Below, piece after piece: positions 27,075-35,910 of a stretch of DNA of 64,000 nucleotides. Location of the stretch: contig NC_011566.1 in the NCBI RefSeq assembly GCF_000014885.1, forward strand, positions 2,189,001-2,253,000, written 5' to 3'. Source of the stretch: Shewanella piezotolerans WP3 (lineage in GTDB: Bacteria > Pseudomonadota > Gammaproteobacteria > Enterobacterales > Shewanellaceae). Numbering within the stretch: the stretch's first letter is position 1; the number at the start of each line of letters is the position of its first letter. The translations under genes and the position numbers were made by a program. The notes beneath the pieces were generated by a model. That model saw only the letters and a program-made list of their open reading frames with translations, was not told the DNA's origin and ran no database searches.

Positions 27075-28076
27075 TTAGTGATAATAAGCGCGATTAAAGC
27101 GGTTCATCATAGTGGCAGTCATCGATGTCGCATTGATATAGTCACCCTCTGAAAGCTCAATGACAGTTCTATTCTCACCAATAAAGATTAACGGTAAGCT
27201 AGTAACAGTTGTGTCGCTGGAGTCACTATACTTAAGTGCATCTATTTGCACGTGTAGGTGCGGCGCCCCTCCGCCGCCAGTGTCACCGCTGTAAGCGACC
27301 AGTTGACCCGCTGTGACCTTATCTCCTAAGCTAACGTTAATACCATTTTGCTTTAGGTGCGCATAAACTGCGACACTGCCATCCTCGTGTAATATTTCTA
27401 ATTCATTACCATATGGCACACACTCTTCGGTCGGGCAACCAAAATCAGAATCTTCATATGCACTTACAACTTCCCCCGCCGCCATGGCATAAATGGGAGT
27501 GCCAATCGGGACATCAAAATCAATGGCGTTGACGTTAATCCCTTGGTGGCTATTTAGTTTTAGCATCCAAGGTTTAAAGTGCTCTTTATTTGGCGCTTGC
27601 AGAACTAATGCTTCCTTTTTGATGGGGGATACATATCGCTTCTGTTGAATATTGTTAGTGTTATGTGCATAGGTATGATTCAGGAAGGTGAACCCGATCC
27701 CCTTTTGTTCACGGTTCTTTATAGCTATATAGTCAGCAGCATGCACTTTGGTGTTCGCAGGAACCATTACAGGGCTTGGCAGGTAAGCTTTCTCTGTAAG
27801 CAACTGTGAGTAATCATCTAACAGCCGGTAAGTGAACGTTTGTGGATAGGGAGTGAAATTTTCAATATAAAGCTGTTGAATACCGCTTGGTTGTTCTATT
27901 TTCGTCGTAATATTCCAGTCTTGCTGCAATGTAGGGGCATTAGACCAGTCAATGGGTTGAGGTTGAATGATATATAGCCAATAGAATAAGCCAGCTAATA
28001 GCAGCAAGCTCAAGCCTAACTCTGCAAGTTGTGTTTTTCCTGAAAAGCTCAAAGTTTGTAACTGCATATCTACCAT
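27075..28076 (-). CDS. membrane-anchored M23 endopeptidase, copy 2
   Basis: 333 residues. A short cytoplasmic N-terminus, one membrane helix (about 19-37; GLSLLLLAGLFYWLYI), a periplasmic beta-rich region, and a C-terminal M23/LytM domain from about residue 170. Metal and catalytic motifs are present: His177 with the later Asp186 (AIDFDVPIGTPIY), YAHL (His240) and HLHVQI (His273/His275). M23 enzymes cut peptide bridges in peptidoglycan. It is paralogous to the gene at 28349; the last 26 residues are almost identical (SEGDYINATSMTATMMNRFNRAYYH). Upstream in the same direction is a leaderless copy of the double-glycine peptide gene. Start 28076 or 28067 (MQLQ, by analogy with the paralog). Confidence 0.85.
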   Translation of the reverse strand: MVDMQLQTLSFSGKTQLAELGLSLLLLAGLFYWLYIIQPQPIDWSNAPTLQQDWNITTKIEQPSGIQQLYIENFTPYPQTFTYRLLDDYSQLLTEKAYLPSPVMVPANTKVHAADYIAIKNREQKGIGFTFLNHTYAHNTNNIQQKRYVSPIKKEALVLQAPNKEHFKPWMLKLNSHQGINVNAIDFDVPIGTPIYAMAAGEVVSAYEDSDFGCPTEECVPYGNELEILHEDGSVAVYAHLKQNGINVSLGDKVTAGQLVAYSGDTGGGGAPHLHVQIDALKYSDSSDTTVTSLPLIFIGENRTVIELSEGDYINATSMTATMMNRFNRAYYH

Positions 28077-28129
28077 AATTCATTTTGAAATGACCTAACT
28101 TACAGCTAGGTCATAAAGGTTACATTGCA

Positions 28130-28285
28130 TTATTTACAGGACGCAGAGCCTGTACTCGTGTTTACTTCCATAGATTGACCTGAACCGCAGTTCACTTCAA
28201 CAGAACTGCCATCTGGATTTACTTTCCTGTAACTAGGGCCTCCAGACTCTTCTGGAGTACCTGATTGGCATTGGTGTCCGTTCAT
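28130..28285 (-). pseudogene. leaderless copy of the double-glycine peptide gene
   Basis: ATG 28285 to TAA 28132 encodes 51 residues starting MNGHQCQSGTPEESGG and ending GSASCK. It aligns with the second half of the intact peptide at 29409-29654 (NVMNGHQGQPGAPSEPGG...LSCT). The homologous frame extends upstream a few codons (CLSNI) to a TGA and then breaks off, so the leader and first part of the core are missing. It carries three Cys residues. No ribosome binding site is evident at the ATG. It is probably a decayed second copy, but translation from the internal ATG cannot be excluded. Confidence 0.7.
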
Positions 28286-28348
28286 TATGTTACTAAGGCA
28301 TGAACATCAGGTTTTGACTGAAAACCAGCCTAATTTTACTGGGTGATG

Positions 28349-29338
28349 CTAGTGATAATAAGCGCGATTAAAGCGGTTCATCATAGTGGCAGTCATCGAT
28401 GTCGCATTGATATAGTCCCCCTCAGAAAGCTCAATGGCAGTTTCATTTTCATCAATAAAAGTTAACGGTAAAGTCGTTATCTTAGTCTCTCCGTCGTCAC
28501 TATACTGCAATGCTTCTATTTGTACGTGTAAATGGGCTCCTCCAGAACCAGTGTCGCCACTGTAAGCGACCAGTTGACCAGCAGTGACCTTGTCGCCTAA
28601 ATTAACGCTAATACCATTTTGCTTAAGGTGCGCGTAAGCTGCGACACTGCCATCCTCGTGCAGGATATCTAGTTCATTACCATATGGGCGACATTTTTTG
28701 GAGAGACAACCAAAATCGGAGTCTTCATAGGTGCTTACAACTTCCCCCGCTGCCATGGCATAAATGGGGGTGCCAATAGGTACGTCAAAATCAATGGCGT
28801 TAACGTTAACCCCTTGGTGGCTATTTAGTTTTAGCATCCAAGGTTTAAAGTGATCCTTATTTGGCGCTTGCTTTACCAGTGCTTCGGCTTTTATTGGGGG
28901 AATATAAGGTTTTGACGTAATATTATTTTGATTATTGGCATAGGAAGTATGAAAGTTACTGAAACCTAAACCACTTTGATTCATTCCATCGATGGGAAGG
29001 TAATTTGCTACCCGAGTCTTTGTATTAGGGGCTATGCTCGCAGGGCTTGTGAGCAGCACCTGTTCGGTGAACTGTAATAAATATTCATCAAGTACTTTGT
29101 AGGTTACCGTTATTGGATAATGTCTAGAATGGCTAACCTCAAGGTACTGTATGCCTGTATGCGATTCAGACCCTATGTATATGTTTAGTTGAGCTGTTTT
29201 TACAGGGGCTTTAGACCAGTCAACCTCTTTAGGTTGATTTATATATAAAAAACAAAATAGGCCTGTTATCAGAAGCACGCTCCAGGTTAATTCCATTAGT
29301 TGTTTTTTACCTGAAAAATGTAAAGCCTGTAGCTGCAT
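28349..29338 (-). CDS. membrane-anchored M23 endopeptidase, copy 1
   Basis: 329 residues from ATG 29338 (MQLQALHFSGKK; AAGGAA 11 bases upstream). Same layout as the copy at 27075: one membrane helix (about 18-36), a periplasmic region, and an M23 domain with NAIDFDVPIGTPIYAM, AYAHLKQNG and GGAHLHVQIEAL. The conserved N-terminal FSGK-x-QL-x-EL motif is shared by both copies. Its start lies 71 bases after the stop of the intact double-glycine peptide gene, which suggests one transcript. It could act on the peptide, on the cell wall during peptide release, or as a lytic effector; none of these can be decided from sequence. The metallopeptidase fold itself is firm. Confidence 0.85.
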   Translation of the reverse strand: MQLQALHFSGKKQLMELTWSVLLITGLFCFLYINQPKEVDWSKAPVKTAQLNIYIGSESHTGIQYLEVSHSRHYPITVTYKVLDEYLLQFTEQVLLTSPASIAPNTKTRVANYLPIDGMNQSGLGFSNFHTSYANNQNNITSKPYIPPIKAEALVKQAPNKDHFKPWMLKLNSHQGVNVNAIDFDVPIGTPIYAMAAGEVVSTYEDSDFGCLSKKCRPYGNELDILHEDGSVAAYAHLKQNGISVNLGDKVTAGQLVAYSGDTGSGGAHLHVQIEALQYSDDGETKITTLPLTFIDENETAIELSEGDYINATSMTATMMNRFNRAYYH

Positions 29339-29408
29339 TGGTAGTAAAATTCCTTTTAAAATAGCCTGATTAGTAATCAGGCTAAACTGAGCCAGCGACT
29401 TTGCCAAG

Positions 29409-29654
29409 TTAAGTGCAGGACAGTGTCCCTTCCTTTTTATTGACGTTTAAATCCTTGCCCTTCTCACATGTGAGAGAGCCTTCAGCACCATCATATCGAG
29501 AGCCTCCAGGCTCTGACGGAGCACCTGGTTGACCTTGATGTCCGTTCATGACGTTGCTAATTGAAGCTTTAAAAACTTCTTGAGCAACATAAACTATTAT
29601 TTTGTGTACTCCACCACTGACTTGCGATGCTTCTTTTAGATCCAATCTACGCAT
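29409..29654 (-). CDS. double-glycine-leader peptide (bacteriocin/microcin-like precursor)
   Basis: 81 residues. It starts MRRLDLKEASQVSGG, a textbook double-glycine leader: Leu at -12, Leu at -10, Glu at -8, Val at -4 and Gly-Gly at the cut site. Such leaders are removed by C39-type ABC exporters. The predicted mature peptide has 66 residues, an amphipathic first part (VHKIIVYVAQEVFKASISNVMNG), a Gly/Pro-rich middle and two Cys residues near the end (LTCEKG, LSCT). GGAGAG lies 8-9 bases before the ATG. No C39 exporter or modifying enzyme is in the window, so export must depend on a system elsewhere. Similarity of its second half to the truncated copy at 28130 supports it as a real gene. The target and activity are unknown. 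Confidence 0.75.
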   Translation of the reverse strand: MRRLDLKEASQVSGGVHKIIVYVAQEVFKASISNVMNGHQGQPGAPSEPGGSRYDGAEGSLTCEKGKDLNVNKKEGTLSCT

Positions 29655-29695
29655 TGATATACTCTCCATGTATTTTGATGTTACTTGCTTATGTA

Positions 29696-29725
29696 TTTAT
29701 AAAGGTGCTTATTGAGCGATGTAAA
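29696..29725 (-). promoter_or_regulatory. candidate sigma-70 promoter of the peptide/M23 unit
   Basis: On the minus strand TTTACA (29725-29720) and TATAAA (29701-29696) are separated by 18 bases, about 40 bases before the start codon of the peptide gene. The spacing and sequences fit a vegetative promoter. Confidence 0.4.
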
Positions 29726-29951
29726 AGCTAAATAAAAGAGCCCCCGTTTTAGATGCACTCATCTGACGCTGCAGCTTGAATTTTTTGGTCACTTTGGAAG
29801 CATATACGATAGAATCGAAAGGCAGAATGATAAATGGTGCTACTGAATTAATATCAGTCGACGGTATGATTTATAGGAGTAAATCTATCAAGTCACTAAT
29901 GGCAAGCGATATAACGATTATGGTCATTATTAATAAGTGAATTAGAAGTTT

Positions 29952-30028
29952 TGGCGATGGTGTCTATGTACGTTGATGGCAAAGTCAAAAACCAAGCCGC
30001 GGAAAAGACCGCAGCTTGGTTTGATTGA
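29952..30028 (+). repeat. 77-bp direct repeat, right copy (detached end of a DUF1232 gene)
   Basis: This copy still encodes VSMYVDGKVKNQAAEKTAAW and FD in frame followed by TGA, differing from the left copy by one amino acid (Asp to Gly) and mainly silent changes. There is no upstream part of a DUF1232 gene. It lies 59 bases before the end of the 1184-residue gene. Confidence 0.85.
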
Positions 30029-30087
30029 AGCCTAAAGCGACATCGACAGATGACCTTTAGGCGTAGTCTTGGCTAATGGCTATGGCT

Positions 30088-33000
30088 TTAGGTTTGTACC
30101 ATAGGAGTGGCTGCGGCAATGCGATCTCGCACTTGGCGAGATTTCTCACCTTTAAATATCGTTAGCAGTTCGGCGGCGTCCGTTTGTTCGGCTAAGATAT
30201 CCACTAATGTGGCGCGATTGCTCACATGCAGATAGGCCAATATCGGTTTCAGCTCTCCTTGCCGAGCTAGCTGCGCCAGATAATCTCCCATACAACTGCG
30301 GTAGTTCTTTATGGCAAACAGTACGATGAGTTCACGCTTTACATCATGGCTAAATAACCAATCCATCAGCTGCTTGTAAGCGTTCTGCTCATAATCATCG
30401 CTATCTAGCTCAAATCGAGTGGCTAGGTCAATTTTACCTTGGCTGACCTGTTGATCCATTTGTGCCGTTACCATCTGCTCGATAATTATCTTATACGCAC
30501 GATAGCTATGATTCGCCAGTAATAGCATCAGTCGCTCACGGCGCGGCTCATCGATACGCCATAAGAACTGCCCTAAGCTATAACTGCGGTATTCATCGAC
30601 ACCGGCCACTGTTTGGGCTGACAGGTAGGCTTGAAACAGCGGCGCGATAACTTCATAGCTGCAGTCACCTTGTAGGTAAGACCAAAGCTCGGTTTCGAGG
30701 ATCTGTTGACGCTCACTGAGCTCTGGCAGCTTATTGACCGCCTCTATGACCATCGCCGCATCGATATCGCTGTCTAGAATAAGCAGCTGGCCACCGATAT
30801 AGAGCTGGTCGTGGTTTGCTGAATCTTTATCGAGCACCAAGATCAACAGCTCGTCGCCAACTTGTTGGGCGATTGTGGCATTAATCCAACTCATATTGGC
30901 GCAATGACGCGGCTGACTGGTGTCGACATCAGGGTGTAATCGATAGGGTAAGCGCAGCTTCTTTGGTAGGTCACTGATGTCGGTGGCATGACCGAAATAC
31001 AGTGTGGCTGCGCTAAACTGATTCGCGATGACGCTTTCCCATGACTGACTATTGAGTGCAATAAAGTGCTGCAAACATTGGCGTAAGTCATCATCTAACT
31101 GAAAAGGAAGTTCGGGGAACTGCAGCGCGACATCTTGATGAAATTCAAGTTTATGGCTCTGGTAGGTATAGTCTAATCCTCGCAGTAAAGCTTTTGCTTG
31201 AGCTCTATTGCTCGCCGCTATCATGCCGCCTTGGGCTGCATTAGCGGGAATGGTCTCTTCCATCAAATCAATTAGCGCAAGGTATTCACTTTGGCGACTG
31301 CTGCTGCCAATCGATTGCTCGACTTGATAAGCTAAGGTGTAATCTTCGGCGATACCGTGACGATTTAGCAGCTGGTAAAAGTTAATTTCATCGAGCTGAT
31401 TGTCGAACTTTAAACCATAATCACGGCAGCTATAAAGACGGCCCATATGGTGGATCATCTTCGTTGGTGCCATAGTGATCAACAGTTGCCATAATCGCTT
31501 TGCAATTTTAGCTGTCGCGCTCGGCACTTGTTTAAGCCAAAAACAGCTAATCGCTACACGCTGGTAATCATCATCGTAGTCTTGGAAAAAGTGGTAACTG
31601 ATCTGCTTTTCACTGATTTTAGGAAAATACAGATTAGATCTGCGACATATTTCGTCTCGGTGCAGGTGTTTATCAAACAGCGCAATTATCTCACATTGGC
31701 TAAGCGTTGGATTTTCTTGGGTGAAAAAGTTTCTGACTTGTTCAAGCTCTGTTTGATTAAAACCCTTGTCTTCGAAATGACCTTCGCCTTGAATTTCGGC
31801 GTGTTCAAGCAGCAAGGTTAGGGCGCGCTCAAATACCTTGCCTATTTCTGCTTGTAATCCAGCTGTATAGGTATCATTAATGTGCCTACTGGCATCTTGC
31901 TGTAGCAGGTACGCTTTAAGTGCATCGGTGGCAAGATTATCTTCGTGCCAGTGGCTAACGTCATAGCAAGCTCGCTGTTTGAAGAGGTTGTCGGCTCGCT
32001 GCAACATACTGTGGGTGACCGGATCATCCATATCGCAAAAAGCATCGATAATCTGTTCTAGCTTGCGTTTATCATGCTTGCTGAGTTCGCCTTCTGCTGC
32101 AGCGGGCGCAGGGTCAAAACGAGCATAGTAGGCTTCAGTAGTCATAATCGGCTGATAGTCACCTTCACCGGTGAGCATTTCACATAATTCTGCAGATAAG
32201 GTTTTCTGACCTAAAACACGATAGAAAATATCGACAAACCGCAGCATTATGTGCGCAGATTTTACATGGCTAATACTGTTTTCACCTGGGCTTAGGTAGG
32301 CTTTGCAAATAACCCCTTGCTCAAACTTAACATCAAAATAGCACTCTTCATCTTCGAGTAGATCGTTGGCTGGATAGCTAAGCACCTCATGGATGTTCTC
32401 GCGCAGATTGTCTAAATTGCCTCTATCCCAGCAAGCCTCATCCATTGCATCATAAAGCGAAGGAGCATGAATTTTACAATGTGCCCAAATATCAAAGGGC
32501 TCAATAGTCTCGAGAATCGCAGGATTTTCATTGAGTACCACATATTTCAACAGTACATCGCTATTGTCTAAAGTAGCGATGAAATCCGTTAGCATATGGG
32601 TGCCACCCATTTCGGCTTGTCGCTCCTCCTTGAGTTGGTCATATCGGCGATCTTCCTCTTGCCGCTGGAAGACACTTTGAGCATAGGCCGATAGTGGGCT
32701 ATCGAGTTCATTTTCTAGCTGTAGCTGTAAATCCATTGCCTCATTTTCAAGCGTGTCATTAATAAAATGACGCCCGAGTTGCCGGCTTACCTCTTCATCC
32801 TCCCAGCTGCAAAACTCGGGAAATAAACTTTGATAAATTGCCAGTATTGGCTTTTGGCTATCTAAATCTTGGCTTTCGTTCTCAACCAGCATCGGCTGCG
32901 CAGTAAAACGTTGTTTGAGCAATTCAATAAAACGCGGATATTGCAGCGGGTTTTGCTGCAAAAACTCGCCCAGCGGCTGATATTCCGCCGTCGTGCTTTC

Positions 33001-33642
33001 CCTGTGGCTGCCATAAAAGGCGAAGCGAAAGGCGCTATTATCACACCAGACAAATGCCTTTATCATGGCGTCACACCAGCCGTGGTGGCGCAGCAGAGTG
33101 AGCAGCATATGCTCATAGCCTGTGGCATGTTCATCATCCCAGTAGGGAATAAAAAACTGCGCTAAATAGGCGGCATCTTCAGCGTCTTGCATCGCCATCA
33201 TAAACAGAGCTTCAGCACCAAAAACCCGCATATCATCGACCCACATCTCGCTGGTGTCATTTTCATAGCGAGCATAATCGACCATAGCTTGCGCCGTGCG
33301 GCGAAGCTGTGGTTTTAGGGTGTCATGTTCAAGGGCAATAGCAAATAACAGCGCCTCTGAAATATACAGGCTGCTCTTTTCCGTCACTATATCTTGTAGA
33401 TTGTAGCCGCCATCTGGGGTGAGGTTTAGTGCTTGCAGCGCGAGCTCAGCGTGCAGCGTATCGGCAAGCTGAAGGTGCTGACATTGGCCGCTGCTATTGT
33501 CCATAAATGCGATATCAAATTGACTATTTTTGAAGGCTTGATGCGCTGCGAGCTTTGTTTGATATGTGATTAAGGCTTGCTCGATACTGGCGATATCTTT
33601 GCGATTGAATGCGATGACCTGAGATTTTGGAAATGAGTCCAT
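30088..33642 (-). CDS. large cytoplasmic protein of unknown function
   Basis: 1184 residues. I do not recognise the family. There is no signal peptide or membrane helix; the sequence is acidic and looks mainly helical, with an acidic/Gln-rich region near residues 300-345 (EEVSRQLGRHF..., RQEEDRRYDQLKEERQ) that may form a coiled coil, and many short Leu-rich helices that could be an alpha-solenoid. No nucleotide-binding, nuclease or transferase motif stands out. The gene seems to be alone, with about 300 empty bases upstream and the repeated DUF1232 fragment downstream. Codon use looks like that of the neighbouring core genes, in contrast to the AT-rich genes on either side. It could be a host gene next to which the peptide islet was inserted. 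Confidence 0.6.
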   Translation of the reverse strand: MDSFPKSQVIAFNRKDIASIEQALITYQTKLAAHQAFKNSQFDIAFMDNSSGQCQHLQLADTLHAELALQALNLTPDGGYNLQDIVTEKSSLYISEALLFAIALEHDTLKPQLRRTAQAMVDYARYENDTSEMWVDDMRVFGAEALFMMAMQDAEDAAYLAQFFIPYWDDEHATGYEHMLLTLLRHHGWCDAMIKAFVWCDNSAFRFAFYGSHRESTTAEYQPLGEFLQQNPLQYPRFIELLKQRFTAQPMLVENESQDLDSQKPILAIYQSLFPEFCSWEDEEVSRQLGRHFINDTLENEAMDLQLQLENELDSPLSAYAQSVFQRQEEDRRYDQLKEERQAEMGGTHMLTDFIATLDNSDVLLKYVVLNENPAILETIEPFDIWAHCKIHAPSLYDAMDEACWDRGNLDNLRENIHEVLSYPANDLLEDEECYFDVKFEQGVICKAYLSPGENSISHVKSAHIMLRFVDIFYRVLGQKTLSAELCEMLTGEGDYQPIMTTEAYYARFDPAPAAAEGELSKHDKRKLEQIIDAFCDMDDPVTHSMLQRADNLFKQRACYDVSHWHEDNLATDALKAYLLQQDASRHINDTYTAGLQAEIGKVFERALTLLLEHAEIQGEGHFEDKGFNQTELEQVRNFFTQENPTLSQCEIIALFDKHLHRDEICRRSNLYFPKISEKQISYHFFQDYDDDYQRVAISCFWLKQVPSATAKIAKRLWQLLITMAPTKMIHHMGRLYSCRDYGLKFDNQLDEINFYQLLNRHGIAEDYTLAYQVEQSIGSSSRQSEYLALIDLMEETIPANAAQGGMIAASNRAQAKALLRGLDYTYQSHKLEFHQDVALQFPELPFQLDDDLRQCLQHFIALNSQSWESVIANQFSAATLYFGHATDISDLPKKLRLPYRLHPDVDTSQPRHCANMSWINATIAQQVGDELLILVLDKDSANHDQLYIGGQLLILDSDIDAAMVIEAVNKLPELSERQQILETELWSYLQGDCSYEVIAPLFQAYLSAQTVAGVDEYRSYSLGQFLWRIDEPRRERLMLLLANHSYRAYKIIIEQMVTAQMDQQVSQGKIDLATRFELDSDDYEQNAYKQLMDWLFSHDVKRELIVLFAIKNYRSCMGDYLAQLARQGELKPILAYLHVSNRATLVDILAEQTDAAELLTIFKGEKSRQVRDRIAAATPMVQT

Positions 33643-33938
33643 TCTAACGTCCTGTTAAATGAAAAATCTGATTGGTTTATGGCAAGGCTACCAATGTTTA
33701 TGGCTGGGATGCTACTAGATTAATCTATAAATAACAAATAGTTAGTTGTTAATGGCTTGTTGCGTTTTATCTGTGGTAAGTGCTTGCTGACAGGCGAGGT
33801 CGTTTGCTGGTCTGGTAAAGTTTTTTAGCCCCCGAAGGTGCTTTATATTGCACTGAAGTGTACGACTCATTTATCGGGGCTTAGCAATGAGCATTACTTT
33901 GCCCCAAATTTTATAGTGTGTGCCAAGGAGGTGGCAAA

Positions 33939-34262
33939 TTAGTCACACCAGCCACATTTATATTGACCGCCTACGATGTGATTGGTTAACTTTTTGCACT
34001 TTGTGCAAGGAGCTTCTGGAACTTGTTGCTCGATCTCTTGTTGTTCTCGCTCTTCTTGGCCGAGTGAGTAGCCATTCCATTGGTGATTTGGGTCAGGAAT
34101 AAATGTAGCTCCACTGCCAACGCCATCACCATGAGACTCTCGCGTTGCGACTAACCAACCTCCAGGCACCTTGGTTCTAAATGTATATGCAGGTCCGCCA
34201 TTATTATCGAGTCGTTCCCAAGCCAGTGTTGGCCTTTTTTCTTTTTTTCTTTTAAAAAACAT
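33939..34262 (-). CDS. small zinc-ribbon protein, unknown
   Basis: 107 residues from ATG 34262 (MFFKRKKEKRPTLAWERLD); a longer frame to 34328 exists but this basic start is more natural. The C-terminus has two CxxC pairs (CTKCKK...CGWCD) spaced like a zinc ribbon. The middle is rich in Gly and ends in a Gln/Glu stretch (QEEREQQEIEQQ). No signal peptide. The ribosome binding site is weak. The function is unknown. Confidence 0.55.
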   Translation of the reverse strand: MFFKRKKEKRPTLAWERLDNNGGPAYTFRTKVPGGWLVATRESHGDGVGSGATFIPDPNHQWNGYSLGQEEREQQEIEQQVPEAPCTKCKKLTNHIVGGQYKCGWCD

Positions 34263-34487
34263 CGCTGAATTCCAAGTGTGTTTATTCGAACTTACTGGGG
34301 TGGGTAAATTTGTATCGCAGCAGTTCAAATAAAACTCTTATACCAACTACTACGGGGGGCTATTCTAAAGCAGTGTCTTGGTTTATTACAAATAGAAGTG
34401 TCAATATAATGTATATTAATTATTCACTTACGACAAAAAAGTGCTATAAGTATGGCAAATGAATTCTAGATTGGTTGGTCAGATATT

Positions 34488-35438
34488 GTGCTGTTAAAAC
34501 TAGAGGTTTTCCGTTCGAAAGAAAAAACAATAACCAAGCATATTTCCATGTCTAGTTATGATGCTGTCAAAGTAGAGCTTGCAATGGATTCGCTGAGAGA
34601 AGCTTTAGACAGTGAAAGTACCTATGCTGCACTAATGCTTGCATTTAATCAGTTTAAGTCAAAAGCATACGAAATTGGCTTAATGGAGCAAAGCTATGGT
34701 ATATCTGACCAAATACATGTGAGAATGCATGAACACAGGGCAAGCCTAAATTTTCTAATTTGTGCGTATATGAATCTTGCGAAGATGTACTACGAAAAGT
34801 TCTATTGGGAAAACTATAGAAAAAAGCAGCCCACTGAAGTTTCGAGTATGGTCTCGAATATTTTAAAAAATGACTCAAAAAACATAGACGTTAAAGAGTT
34901 TCAGTCCAAAATTAAAGAAGAAAATCCAGAATTAGAATTAGGTTTAAAACTTCGCAATTTCATGCAACACAATGTCTTGCTGTCAGATACCATTAGCACC
35001 TCTTTTAACAATGATAGTGAGAATATTTTCTTTAATACTAACACTTCAATACCCCATGAAAGGGTATTGGGGAAATCAAATATAGATGCCAAGTTACTGG
35101 ATAATTTTGCAAACCCGATAGATGTAAATATTCTGATCGACAAGATAACAGAATGTATTTCAACACTACATTTGCAAGTTAGGACTTTAACTGAAAACAA
35201 AGTAAATCAGGAACATGTCTATCTCATCAATTTGAATCATGCGATTTCAACTGAAGTAAATCTAATAAATAAAAAATACGAAAAAGGGATGAGCAAAGCG
35301 ACTCTAATAACAGAGGATAGCCAACAAGAAATTCAATACTATATTGGTTGGTTTTCACCTTACAAACACAGCAAAGAGAAATATCGTTTTTTCTTACCTC
35401 ATTCAAGAATTGAATACTCTAAAACTAAGCAAATTTAA
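34488..35438 (+). CDS. AT-rich protein of unknown function with HEPN-like motif
   Basis: 316 residues. The DNA is visibly richer in A/T than the neighbouring core genes. The product is soluble and helical in its first two thirds. LKLRNFMQHN near residue 160 fits the R-x4-H pattern of HEPN ribonuclease-like domains, where a conserved Arg and His form the active site. That motif alone is weak evidence. The start is uncertain: GTG 34488 has no good ribosome site, and an internal ATG (MSSYDAV) at 34548 is possible. No toxin or antitoxin partner is evident; the only close neighbour is the zinc-ribbon gene on the other strand. It is probably an accessory gene. Confidence 0.5.
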   Translation: MLLKLEVFRSKEKTITKHISMSSYDAVKVELAMDSLREALDSESTYAALMLAFNQFKSKAYEIGLMEQSYGISDQIHVRMHEHRASLNFLICAYMNLAKMYYEKFYWENYRKKQPTEVSSMVSNILKNDSKNIDVKEFQSKIKEENPELELGLKLRNFMQHNVLLSDTISTSFNNDSENIFFNTNTSIPHERVLGKSNIDAKLLDNFANPIDVNILIDKITECISTLHLQVRTLTENKVNQEHVYLINLNHAISTEVNLINKKYEKGMSKATLITEDSQQEIQYYIGWFSPYKHSKEKYRFFLPHSRIEYSKTKQI

Positions 35439-35910
35439 AATGAAAAAATAGATAGGAATATCTTTGTTATCGGTAAACCATTGGGCTGTAGTATCGAGTA
35501 TTTGTGGTTCCAATGACCTGCGGTCGGCGTATGTACAGATACTGCAGAGGCTCGCCGTTAACACATCCCTGTGGGCTCTACGAAAACCTCCTTGTTTTCG
35601 AAGGCCTCAGCCGCATCTGCACTGGGTTATAAAGGCGTGAATTATCAACGTTTGAGTTACTGGTTAGTGCTTTAAAATTGATAAACCTTTGTACCCATAA
35701 TCACCCATATTCATATTTAATTAGCTAATCTTGCAGACAGCAATCTCCCCCGTTGGAAATTTTGATTTTTAAATTTCGCCGGGGCGCTGAGGGATATCCA
35801 AAAGGGGGACAAGCGCTTTCCCCTTTTTGGTCTGGTGTGGGCGAAGCACCACGACCTTTATCAAACGAAGTTTGATTGCTTAGAGCAAGGCCGTGTGTCA
35901 CAGCGACTGA
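35439..35910. repeat. gene-free spacer with palindromic repeat units
   Basis: No gene is seen. Unit one (about 35519-35632) contains a CGAAAAC/GTTTTCG hairpin (35581-35600) and the AGAGGCTCGCCGTTAACAC and CATCCCTGTGGGCTCTACG blocks, which look like a dispersed intergenic repeat. Unit two (about 35739-35856) contains GAAATTTTGA..AAATTTC, AAAAGGGGG..CCCCTTTTT and TGGTG..CACCA hairpins. ATCAAAC/GTTTGAT at 35860-35876 may terminate the chemoreceptor gene. Confidence 0.5.
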
